DNA of 6,265 nucleotides, from NCBI GenBank assembly GCA_019352125.1, contig JABBNV010000157.1:331-6595 (forward strand), in the 5' to 3' direction. The number at the start of each line of letters is the position of its first letter. Position 1 is the first letter of the stretch. A program made the translations under genes and the position numbers. This document shows, piece after piece, positions 1 through 6,265 of the stretch. The notes under the pieces are model-generated. The model was not told the origin of the DNA. It did not search any database and saw nothing but the letters and a program-made list of their open reading frames with translations. This DNA is from Acidobacteriota bacterium. Its GTDB lineage: Bacteria; Actinomycetota; Actinomycetes; Actinomycetales; Micrococcaceae.

Positions 1-371
1 TTGATTACCCCGGTGTTGGCCCCGAGCACGCCTTCCTGGCAGACATCGGCCGAGTGACCTATGAGGCCATCACTGACACGGAAGCTATGGATGCCTTCAA
101 GTTGCTCTGCCAAACGGAGGGCATTATTCCTGCCATTGAGTCTGCTCACGCACTGGCCGGCGCCATCAAGGTAGGCAAGCGACTGGCAGCCGAGGGTGGA
201 GATCCGAGCGAAAAATCCGTGCTGGTGAATCTTTCTGGCCGCGGGGATAAGGACGTCGAGACGGCGGCCGAATGGTTTGACTTGTTGGATGCGGACGGCA
301 AAGTCAAGGGAACCACCCTTTCCACTCGAGAGCACAAGGGCGCCAACCGTGTCCAGGAGGAGCAGGCATGA
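1..371 (+). CDS. trpB: Tryptophan synthase beta chain, C-terminal part (5' end outside window)
   Basis: The reading frame is open from the first base (first whole codon at 3) to TGA at 369-371, about 122 residues, roughly the last third of a beta chain of about 400. TrpB condenses indole with L-serine to L-tryptophan using PLP, in an alpha2-beta2 cytoplasmic complex with TrpA. Recognisable family blocks occur in the expected order: DYPGVGPEHAFL at the left edge, then ITDTEAMDAFKLL, EGIIPAIESAHA, and VNLSGRGDKD near the C-terminus. The ESAHA block and the LSGRGDKD block, where a C-terminal serine approaches the PLP pyridine nitrogen in known structures, are intact. The in-frame GTG at 54 is inside the conserved GRVTYEAITD stretch and is not a start. 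The stop codon overlaps the trpA start (ATGA), so the two subunits are likely translated in a coupled way, fitting their 1:1 assembly. No sign of damage is visible in the part present. Confidence 0.97.
   Translation, partial: DYPGVGPEHAFLADIGRVTYEAITDTEAMDAFKLLCQTEGIIPAIESAHALAGAIKVGKRLAAEGGDPSEKSVLVNLSGRGDKDVETAAEWFDLLDADGKVKGTTLSTREHKGANRVQEEQA
355..362 (+). promoter_or_regulatory. Ribosome binding site of trpA
   Basis: AGGAGGAG lies inside the last codons of trpB, 5 bases before the trpA ATG at 368. It is a near-ideal Shine-Dalgarno match and decides the trpA start. Its place within the upstream gene, with the ATGA overlap, fits translational coupling. Confidence 0.8.
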
Positions 372-1213
372 GTGCCGCAACCCAGAGTTCGGTAACACCG
401 AGTAAATGTGCTGCAGCCCTTGACATCGCCAAGGCACAGGGGCGTCCGGCGCTGATTGGCTACCTGCCCGCCGGTTACCCGGACGTAGAGACCTCCATTG
501 CCGCCGGCATCGCGCTGGCCAACAATGGGGCGGACATCATCGAGATCGGCATTCCGTATTCGGATCCTGTGATGGACGGGCCTGTCATCCAGGCAGCTAC
601 CACCCAGGCGTTGGCCAATGGGTTTCGCGTAGCGAGTGTGTTTGATGTGGTGGCCGGGATTACTGCCGCCACCAACGCCGTCGTCGTAGTGATGACGTAT
701 TGGAATCCCGTGCTGCGCTTGGGCGTGGATGAGTTCTCCGCCCGTCTGGCTCAGGCTGGTGGTGCCGGGCTGATTACGCCGGACTTGATTCCGGATGAGG
801 CGGCCGAGTGGTTTGCTGCCTCGGACAAATACGGCTTGGATCGCATCTTCCTGGTGGCACCGTCCTCCTCCGCAGAGCGGATGGCCCATGCTGTTGAATC
901 GAGCCGAGGCTTCGTCTACGCCGTGTCCATCATGGGCGTTACCGGGGCGCGGACCTCGGTGAGCAGTGCTGCGCAATCAGTGGTGACGGCGGCTCGCGAG
1001 GCGGGCGCTGAGCACGTTTGCGTTGGTTTGGGTGTCAGCACGGCGGAGCACGTCCGCGAGATCGGGGCCTACGCCGACGGCGTCATTGTGGGTACCGCTC
1101 TGGTGGCAGCCCTGCGCGATGGCGGGCCGGAAGGTGTGGGCGCGCTGGCTGCGGATCTGAGCAAGGGTCTCACCAGAACTCCGGCAACTTTGACAGCTAA
1201 GGATCAGCACTGA
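368..1213 (+). CDS. trpA: Tryptophan synthase alpha chain
   Basis: The 281-residue product is slightly longer than the usual 260-270. TrpA cleaves indole-3-glycerol phosphate to indole and glyceraldehyde 3-phosphate and channels indole to TrpB in the cytoplasmic complex. The (beta/alpha)8 barrel motifs appear in order: LIGYLPAGYPD (29-39); IEIGIPYSDPVMDGPVIQ (58-75), holding the catalytic pair Glu59 and Asp70 (Glu49 and Asp60 of the E. coli enzyme); MTYWNPV (109-115); TPDLIPDEA (137-145); GVTGAR (190-195) of the mobile loop; and the phosphate-binding segments GLGVST (220-225) and DGVIVGTALV (237-246). All key residues are present, so the enzyme should be active. The ATG start is fixed by the strong Shine-Dalgarno and the 4-base overlap with trpB. 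The TGA stop overlaps the lgt ATG by one base. The extra length is an N-terminal extension of about ten residues. Confidence 0.98.
   Translation: MSAATQSSVTPSKCAAALDIAKAQGRPALIGYLPAGYPDVETSIAAGIALANNGADIIEIGIPYSDPVMDGPVIQAATTQALANGFRVASVFDVVAGITAATNAVVVVMTYWNPVLRLGVDEFSARLAQAGGAGLITPDLIPDEAAEWFAASDKYGLDRIFLVAPSSSAERMAHAVESSRGFVYAVSIMGVTGARTSVSSAAQSVVTAAREAGAEHVCVGLGVSTAEHVREIGAYADGVIVGTALVAALRDGGPEGVGALAADLSKGLTRTPATLTAKDQH
1199..1203 (+). promoter_or_regulatory. Weak ribosome binding site of lgt
   Basis: AAGGA sits in the last codons of trpA, 9 bases before the lgt ATG at 1213. The match is modest, so lgt translation may depend partly on ribosomes finishing trpA at the TGATG junction. This is inference from spacing only. 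Confidence 0.5.
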
Positions 1214-2388
1214 TGGTTTTGCAGACGGCCCTGGCCGCCACCGCGGGAATCCTCCCGGGCAGCATTCCCAGCCCCACCTGGTCTGGATTTGATATTCCGC
1301 TGCCTTGGGGTGGGTCCTTGCGTATTCACGCGTACGCGCTGTGCATTTTGCTGGGCATCATTGTGGCCACCTGGGTCACCAGCGTGCGCTGGAACCGTCG
1401 CGGCGCACCGGAGGGCAGTATCTGGGATATCGCCATTTGGGCCATTCCCTTTGGCATCATTGGTGGCCGTCTTTACCACGTGTTTTCCTCCCCGGATGCG
1501 TACTTTGGCCCGGGCTACAACGGCCATGGGGATCTGAGTCTGATTCCTCAAATATGGCGCGGTGGCTTGGGAATCTGGGGTGCGGTGCTCTTGGGCTGCG
1601 TCGGTGCATGGATTGGCTGCCGCCGCTCCGGCGTCAAGCTCACCGCGTTTGTTGATGCTGCAGCTCCCGGTATCTTGCTGGCGCAGGGGATTGGCCGCTG
1701 GGGCAACTACTTCAACCAGGAGCTTTTTGGCGCGCCCACCACCTTGCCGTGGGGGCTGCAGATTGATCCCTCTAACGCCAATTTCCCGGCCGGTTATGCG
1801 GCGGATACGCTCTTCCAGCCCACGTTCCTCTACGAGTCCATCTGGGACATTCTGGGCGTTGTGGTGCTGCTGCTACTGGACCGTAAATTTAGGTTCCGCC
1901 GCTCCCGCATGTTCTGGCTGTACGCCATGGTCTACACGGCTGGGCGTGTCTGGATTGAGATGCTGCGCATTGACGATGCGGAACACATTACATTCTTGGG
2001 TATTACTACCCGCCTGAACGTATGGACCAGCATCATTGTCTTCCTCGTGGCGCTGATTGCCTTCCTCTTGCTGACGTTCATCAAGGGTAAGGGGAACCCG
2101 GAACAGGTGATGCTCCCGTCCGCTCTGAAGGCTCGTGGGGAGAGCGAGGATGCAACTGTCGAAGGGGAGAAGGCCCCGGTGGAGGAACGCTCAGCGGACT
2201 CTGAAGCGGCCGCGGACAGTGGCAGTGCGGAGGATCCTGCCGAAGAGGAAGATGTCCAACCCTCGGACAATGTTTCTCAAAAGGTGGACGATGAGGCTGA
2301 TCGTGGTAATCTCACGCATAATCAGGAAGGCCTCAGCAAGGGCGCTGAAGAAGGCCATTCGGAGCAGACGGCTCAGCAACCCAAGTAG
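1213..2388 (+). CDS. lgt: Phosphatidylglycerol--prolipoprotein diacylglyceryl transferase
   Basis: The 391-residue integral membrane enzyme transfers the diacylglyceryl group from phosphatidylglycerol to the lipobox cysteine of prelipoproteins, the first step of lipoprotein maturation. The family signature GRWGNYFNQE is at 161-170; Arg162 corresponds to the essential Arg143 of E. coli Lgt. Other conserved blocks are GGRLYHVF (84-91), IWRGGLGIWG (114-123), QPTFLYES (202-209) and GRVWIEMLR (244-252), whose Arg245 matches the second essential arginine (Arg239). About seven hydrophobic spans are visible, near 40-58, 73-91, 119-136, 145-160, 209-222, 234-248 and 270-290, as expected. After a short basic KGKG turn (291-294), residues about 309-391 form an acidic, low-complexity tail (25 Asp/Glu against 6 Lys/Arg in 83) with no hydrophobic segment. 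Long C-terminal tails are known in actinobacterial Lgt. The ATG overlaps the trpA stop, placing the gene at the end of the trp operon although its function is unrelated to tryptophan. Confidence 0.97.
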   Translation: MVLQTALAATAGILPGSIPSPTWSGFDIPLPWGGSLRIHAYALCILLGIIVATWVTSVRWNRRGAPEGSIWDIAIWAIPFGIIGGRLYHVFSSPDAYFGPGYNGHGDLSLIPQIWRGGLGIWGAVLLGCVGAWIGCRRSGVKLTAFVDAAAPGILLAQGIGRWGNYFNQELFGAPTTLPWGLQIDPSNANFPAGYAADTLFQPTFLYESIWDILGVVVLLLLDRKFRFRRSRMFWLYAMVYTAGRVWIEMLRIDDAEHITFLGITTRLNVWTSIIVFLVALIAFLLLTFIKGKGNPEQVMLPSALKARGESEDATVEGEKAPVEERSADSEAAADSGSAEDPAEEEDVQPSDNVSQKVDDEADRGNLTHNQEGLSKGAEEGHSEQTAQQPK

Positions 2389-2417
2389 CCGCGTTGTTCC
2401 CCTGGCACCGGATTTTA

Positions 2418-2429
2418 GGTGGTACCACC
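2418..2429. repeat. 12-bp perfect palindrome after lgt
   Basis: GGTGGTACCACC reads the same on both strands and begins 29 bases after the lgt stop codon. As RNA it could form only a short stem with almost no loop, and no T-run follows, so it is not a standard terminator. It might be a protein site or chance. Its half GGTACCACC recurs at 2624-2632 inside the start of gltB, where it encodes protein. Confidence 0.4.
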
Positions 2430-2478
2430 GCCTCTCAACGGGTCAGGATCAGGCAGGCGCTTGGGGCGTCCCCGGATG

Positions 2479-2512
2479 AGAGAAATTGTGATCTCTGTCA
2501 TAGAATTTCTCT
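2479..2512. repeat. AT-rich 9-bp inverted repeat upstream of gltB
   Basis: AGAGAAATT (2479-2487) is matched exactly by its reverse complement AATTTCTCT (2504-2512) across a 16-base spacer. The stretch 2479-2520 has 13 G/C in 42 bases, clearly AT-richer than the surrounding genes. No T-run follows the right arm and the stem is A/U-rich, so a terminator is unlikely. The form suits an operator for a dimeric regulator. The arms are seen directly; the role is inferred. Confidence 0.6.
2487..2502. promoter_or_regulatory. Possible CRP/GlxR-type binding site
   Basis: TGTGA-TCTCTG-TCATA matches the CRP/GlxR consensus TGTGA-N6-TCACA at nine of its ten fixed positions; the mismatch is C to T in the right half. 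It sits almost concentrically inside the 9-bp inverted repeat (2479-2512), about 105-120 bases before the gltB start codon. cAMP-responsive CRP-family regulators such as GlxR are known in actinobacteria and influence carbon and nitrogen genes. Binding here is an inference from one sequence. Confidence 0.4.
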
Positions 2513-2524
2513 ACAAGAATCACC

Positions 2525-2555
2525 TTGCGTCGCGCGCCGAATGCCGTCGTAAAGT
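2525..2555 (+). promoter_or_regulatory. Possible sigma-A-type promoter of gltB
   Basis: TTGCGT (2525-2530) and TAAAGT (2550-2555) resemble -35 and -10 boxes, but the 19-base spacer is longer than usual. The -10 fits the TANNNT pattern. A start near 2561-2563 would give a leader of about 45 bases and place the CRP-like site about 67 bases upstream, a plausible activator position. TAGAAT (2501-2506) is a rival -10 without a good -35; it would overlap the inverted repeat and make it a repressor site instead. Confidence 0.3.
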
Positions 2556-2590
2556 GGGGCCAATGTTGTCCCCTCCACAAGCTCTACCCT

Positions 2591-2600
2591 GGGGGAAGGA
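2591..2600 (+). promoter_or_regulatory. Ribosome binding site of gltB
   Basis: GGGGGAAGGA ends 5 bases before the ATG at 2606. It is the only good Shine-Dalgarno near the gene and fixes this start over the later in-frame ATGs at 2684 and 2702, which have none and would shorten the leader before the catalytic cysteine. Confidence 0.75.
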
Positions 2601-2605
2601 CACTC

Positions 2606-5600
2606 ATGAAACATTACCTACCCGGTACCACCAATCATCTTGGCGCGCCCACCGTACGGTCACCGTTTGAACGCTTTGCGCAAATGCCAGCGGCTCAGGG
2701 CATGTACCGCCCGGACACTGAGAAGGACGCCTGCGGTCTGGCCATTGTTGCTACTCTGCGCGGGGAGCCCGGCCATGACATCGTTCAGTCCGCTCTCACC
2801 GCCCTGCGCAATCTGGAACACCGCGGTGCTGTAGGCGCTGATGAAGGCACTGGCGATGGTGCTGGCATACTCACCCAGATCCCGGATGAATTCTTTCGTG
2901 CCGTCGTCAATTTTGATCTGCCCCCCGCCGGACGTTACGCCGTCGGCACCGCCTTCTTGCCCGCCGAAGCCAGTGAGCTGGAAAACGCCAAGGAAGGCCT
3001 GAAACTTCTGGCTGCGGACGAAGGCCTGGAGATCTTGGGCTGGCGTGAGGTTCCGATTGTTGCGGACCTAGTGGGTGCCATGGCCAAGGCCAGCATGCCG
3101 GCCTTCGTTCAGCTGTTTGTTTCCGAAACCAACGGTGGGGACGCATCCGAGACCAACGCACTGGACCAAAAGGCGTGGCGAGTGCGCAAGCGCGCTCAGA
3201 ACAAGTACGGCGTCTACTTCCCGTCCCTGTCTTCCAAGACCATTGTTTACAAGGGCATGCTAACGACGGCCCAGTTGGAACCGTTCTACCCGGACCTCTC
3301 GGACTCACGGTTCAAGACCAAACTGGGCATTGTGCATTCGCGGTTCTCCACCAACACCTTCCCCTCGTGGCCGTTGGCGCAGCCTTTCCGCACCATTGCG
3401 CACAACGGTGAGATCAATACCGTCAAGGGAAACCGCAACTGGATGCGGGCCAGGCAGTCAACGCTGAACCACCCGCTGCTGGGTGAGAGCCCGGAGGATC
3501 TGTTCCCCATCTGCACGCCCGGTGCCTCTGACTCCGCGTCCTTTGATGAGGTTGCAGAGCTGTTGTGGCTGGCTGGCCGACCCATTACCCACGCGATCAT
3601 GATGATGATCCCGGAGGCTTGGGAGAATCATGCCACCATGGATCCGGCTCGCCGTGCCTTCTACGAATACCACTCTTTGCTCATGGAGCCGTGGGATGGC
3701 CCTGCCGCCGTGTCCTTCACTGACGGCAACCTAGTGGGTGCCACGCTGGACCGCAACGGATTGCGCCCTGGCCGCTACTGGATCACTGAAGATGGCCTGA
3801 TCATCTTCGCGTCCGAGGTGGGTGTTATTGATATTGAACCCGCCAAGGTGGTTCGGAAGGGCCGTGTTGCCCCGGGCAAGATGTTCCTAGTGGACACTGC
3901 GCAGGGCCGCATCATTGCTGATTCCGAGGTCAAGGCGGAGCTGGCTGCCAGCAACCCGTGGGCCGAATGGGTAGCGGACAACATGATCTCCATGAAGGAT
4001 CTCCCCGAACGCGAGCACGTGCTGCACACTGCGGCATCGGTGAACCACCGCCAGCGCACGTTCGGATACACCACTGAGGAACTGAAAATCCTGCTGGGCC
4101 CGATGGCTCGTACGGGTGCCGAGCCGATCGGTGCCATGGGTTCGGATACCCCCGTAGCCGTGCTGTCCAAGCGCCCCCGGCTGCTCTTTGACTACTTTGT
4201 GCAGTCCTTTGCGCAGGTCACCAACCCGCCGCTGGATGCTATCCGCGAAGAGTTGGTCACCAGCCTGCATACCTCCATTGGCCCCAACGGAAACCTGCTC
4301 TCGCGCACCAAGGTTTCGCAGCCGCAGGTGGCCCTGCATTTCCCAGTGATCAACAATGATGAACTGGCCAAGATTGCGAACATTGAAAACGCGGATGGGG
4401 ATCGCATAGCCATCAAGGTGCGCGGTCTTTACAAGCCCGACGGCGGCGAGGCCGCTCTGCGTACCCGCTTGTCTGAGATTTGCGAGCAGGTCTCCGGCGC
4501 CATCAACCGCGGTGTGCAATACGTGGTGCTCTCTGACCGTGACTCCAACGCACAATGGGCTCCGATCCCGTCGCTGCTGTTGGTCAGCGCGGTGCACCAT
4601 CACCTGTTGCGCAGTGCCACCCGTACCAAGATTGCTCTGGTAGTGGAGGCCGGTGACGTACGCGAGGTGCACCACGTGGCCACGCTGATCGGTTACGGCA
4701 CAGCCGCCGTCAACCCCTACCTGGCCATGGAATCCGTGGAAGAGCTCATCCGCAATGGGGATGTCCAAGGCGTTACCCCGGCGGAGGGCGTCCACAACCT
4801 GCTCAAGGGCCTGGGCAAGGGCGTACTGAAGATCATGTCCAAGATGGGCATCTCCACCGTGGCTTCGTACTGCGGTGCGCAGACCTTTGAAGCCTTGGGT
4901 CTGTCCCAGGAGCTCGTGGATGAGTTCTTCTCCGGCACCCACTCTCAGTTGGGCGGCGTGGGCCTGGACGTTATTGCAGCCGAGGTTGCAGCAAGGCATG
5001 CTCAGGCATACCCGGAAGACGGCGTTGAGGCACCGCACCGGCCGCTCCAGGGCGGCGGCGAGTACCAGTGGCGCCGCGAGGGTGAGCCGCACCTGTTCAA
5101 CCCGGACACAGTGTTCCGGCTGCAACACGCCACACGGGAACGTCGCTATGACATCTTCAAGCAGTACACCCAGGGGGTGGATGACCAGTCCAAGAACCTG
5201 ATGACTCTGCGCGGGCTGTTGAAGTTCAAGGACGGCGTTCGAGAGGCTGTGCCGCTGGATGAAGTTGAATCCGTTTCGAGCATTGTGAAGCGCTTCTCCA
5301 CCGGTGCCATGAGCTACGGGTCCATCTCCAAAGAGGCTCACGAGACGTTGGCCATTGCCATGAACCGCTTGGGCGCAAAGTCCAACACGGGGGAGGGTGG
5401 CGAGGACGTTGATCGCTTGCTGGACCCAGAGCGTCGTTCCGCCATCAAGCAGATTGCCTCCGGCCGGTTTGGCGTCACCAGCCTGTACCTGACCAACGCG
5501 GACGACATCCAGATCAAGATGGCCCAGGGCGCCAAGCCCGGCGAGGGCGGCCAGCTGATGGCTCAAAAGGTGTACCCGTGGGTTGCTTCCACGCGGCACT

Positions 5601-6265
5601 CCACCCCCGGCGTCGGCCTGATCTCCCCGCCTCCGCACCATGACATTTACTCCATCGAGGACCTCGCGCAGCTCATCTATGATGCCAAGCGAGCCAACCC
5701 CACAGCCCGGGTCCATGTGAAGCTGGTTTCCGAAGTGGGGATTGGCACAGTGGCGGCTGGCGTTACCAAGGCCAAGGCTGATGTAGTGCTGGTTTCAGGG
5801 CACGACGGCGGTACGGGTGCCAGCCCGCTGAACTCGCTCAAGCACGCGGCCGTTCCGTGGGAATTGGGCCTGGCCGAGACTCAGCAAACGTTGATGCTCA
5901 ACGGCCTGCGCGACCGCGTGGTGGTTCAGGTGGACGGTCAGCTGAAGACTGGCCGCGACGTAGTGATCGCTGCACTCCTGGGTGCCGAAGAGTACGGCTT
6001 TGCTACCGCGCCTCTAGTGGTCTCTGGCTGCATCATGATGCGCGTCTGCCACCTGGATACCTGCCCGGTGGGTGTGGCGACGCAGAACCCTGAATTGCGT
6101 GCGCGCTTCAGCGGCAAGCCGGAATTTGTGGTGAACTTCTTTGAGTTCCTTGCTCAGGAAGTGCGTGAAATTCTGGCCGAGCTTGGCTTCCGTTCTCTAG
6201 AAGAGGCCATTGGCCACGCGGATACGTTGGACGCGAAAGATGCCATTGATCACTGGAAGGCATCC
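2606..6265 (+). CDS. gltB: Glutamate synthase large (alpha) subunit, 3' end outside window
   Basis: The frame is open for 1220 codons to the right edge; the family is usually about 1500 residues, so roughly 300 are missing. The enzyme turns glutamine plus 2-oxoglutarate into two glutamates, the second half of the GS-GOGAT ammonia assimilation route in the cytoplasm. Residues 1-42 form a leader normally removed to expose the nucleophile Cys43 in DACG (41-44). The class II glutaminase domain has HSRFSTN (244-250) and HNGEINT (266-272). A central domain follows (about 505-780, with FDYFVQSFAQVTNPPLD near its start). The FMN-binding synthase domain shows FSTGAMSYGS (897-906), SNTGEGGED (926-934), KPGEGGQL (977-984) and SGHDGGTGASP (1064-1074). 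Cys1142, Cys1148 and Cys1153 have the C-x5-C-x4-C spacing of the [3Fe-4S] ligands. The GXGXG beta-helix domain would lie beyond the window. The context suggests the bacterial NADPH type with a GltD partner, but gltD is not in view. It is separated from lgt by 217 bases and probably has its own promoter. Confidence 0.98.
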   Translation, partial: MKHYLPGTTNHLGAPTVRSPFERFAQMPAAQGMYRPDTEKDACGLAIVATLRGEPGHDIVQSALTALRNLEHRGAVGADEGTGDGAGILTQIPDEFFRAVVNFDLPPAGRYAVGTAFLPAEASELENAKEGLKLLAADEGLEILGWREVPIVADLVGAMAKASMPAFVQLFVSETNGGDASETNALDQKAWRVRKRAQNKYGVYFPSLSSKTIVYKGMLTTAQLEPFYPDLSDSRFKTKLGIVHSRFSTNTFPSWPLAQPFRTIAHNGEINTVKGNRNWMRARQSTLNHPLLGESPEDLFPICTPGASDSASFDEVAELLWLAGRPITHAIMMMIPEAWENHATMDPARRAFYEYHSLLMEPWDGPAAVSFTDGNLVGATLDRNGLRPGRYWITEDGLIIFASEVGVIDIEPAKVVRKGRVAPGKMFLVDTAQGRIIADSEVKAELAASNPWAEWVADNMISMKDLPEREHVLHTAASVNHRQRTFGYTTEELKILLGPMARTGAEPIGAMGSDTPVAVLSKRPRLLFDYFVQSFAQVTNPPLDAIREELVTSLHTSIGPNGNLLSRTKVSQPQVALHFPVINNDELAKIANIENADGDRIAIKVRGLYKPDGGEAALRTRLSEICEQVSGAINRGVQYVVLSDRDSNAQWAPIPSLLLVSAVHHHLLRSATRTKIALVVEAGDVREVHHVATLIGYGTAAVNPYLAMESVEELIRNGDVQGVTPAEGVHNLLKGLGKGVLKIMSKMGISTVASYCGAQTFEALGLSQELVDEFFSGTHSQLGGVGLDVIAAEVAARHAQAYPEDGVEAPHRPLQGGGEYQWRREGEPHLFNPDTVFRLQHATRERRYDIFKQYTQGVDDQSKNLMTLRGLLKFKDGVREAVPLDEVESVSSIVKRFSTGAMSYGSISKEAHETLAIAMNRLGAKSNTGEGGEDVDRLLDPERRSAIKQIASGRFGVTSLYLTNADDIQIKMAQGAKPGEGGQLMAQKVYPWVASTRHSTPGVGLISPPPHHDIYSIEDLAQLIYDAKRANPTARVHVKLVSEVGIGTVAAGVTKAKADVVLVSGHDGGTGASPLNSLKHAAVPWELGLAETQQTLMLNGLRDRVVVQVDGQLKTGRDVVIAALLGAEEYGFATAPLVVSGCIMMRVCHLDTCPVGVATQNPELRARFSGKPEFVVNFFEFLAQEVREILAELGFRSLEEAIGHADTLDAKDAIDHWKAS

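Noticed and set aside
146..976. 276-residue open frame on the - strand opposite trpB and trpA
   Set aside because: It is a shadow of two well-identified genes. The translation is rich in His, Arg and Gly without any family motif.
2135..2479. 114-residue + strand frame overlapping the lgt tail, considered as a possible frameshifted lgt end or separate gene
   Set aside because: The lgt frame continues cleanly to a stop with an acidic tail of plausible type. The alternative frame gives an Arg/Ser-rich product with no motif and no ribosome binding site.
2554..2600. Alternative pairings of CCCC (2570-2573) with GTGGGG (2554-2559) or with the GGGGG of the gltB ribosome binding site
   Set aside because: Stems are only four to five pairs and the left arm overlaps the proposed promoter -10, so a riboswitch-like switch is not supported.
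2563..2670. Possible upstream reading frame from ATG 2563 overlapping the gltB start, as a leader peptide
   Set aside because: It has only a weak purine stretch before it, shows no regulatory codon run, and ends out of frame inside gltB. Nothing supports translation.
2684..2704. In-frame ATGs at 2684 and 2702 as alternative gltB starts
   Set aside because: Neither has a Shine-Dalgarno sequence, while ATG 2606 has a strong one at good spacing and gives a leader length usual for the family.
3887..5716. 609-residue open frame on the - strand opposite gltB
   Set aside because: It lies wholly antisense to a gltB frame whose conserved motifs run through the whole stretch. Its translation shows no recognisable domain, and long antisense frames are common opposite GC-rich genes.

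Overview
The window reads as ordinary chromosomal core DNA from a moderately high-GC actinobacterium, most like the Micrococcales (Micrococcaceae-type relatives of Arthrobacter). This rests on the protein signatures (TrpA with TPDLIPDEA, Lgt with a GGLGIWG motif and a long acidic tail) and on the gene order trpB-trpA-lgt followed by gltB, which I recall as typical of that group. Genus cannot be fixed from the sequence alone. All genes are on the + strand and nothing mobile, no RNA gene and no CRISPR array was seen.

Region 1 (1-2388) is the distal end of a tryptophan operon with lgt attached. The C-terminal part of trpB (the window opens inside the gene) overlaps trpA by an ATGA junction, and trpA overlaps lgt by a TGATG junction, so the three genes are very probably co-transcribed and translationally coupled. 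TrpA and TrpB together make tryptophan synthase. Lgt is an unrelated membrane enzyme that puts the diacylglyceryl group on lipoprotein precursors.

Region 2 (2389-2605) is a 217-base gap. It holds a 12-bp perfect palindrome just after lgt, then an AT-rich 34-bp stretch with 9-bp inverted-repeat arms that encloses a CRP/GlxR-like half-site pair, then a weak promoter-like pair and a strong ribosome binding site for the next gene. No convincing intrinsic terminator (stem plus T-run) was seen after lgt.

Region 3 (2606-6265) is the large subunit of glutamate synthase (gltB), open to the right edge of the window with 1220 codons present. It starts with a 42-residue leader before the catalytic Cys43 and carries the glutaminase, central and FMN-binding domains and the three iron-sulfur cysteines. 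The C-terminal beta-helix domain lies beyond the window, where gltD would be expected.

No undescribed system is evident. The most useful lead is the operator-like element upstream of gltB.
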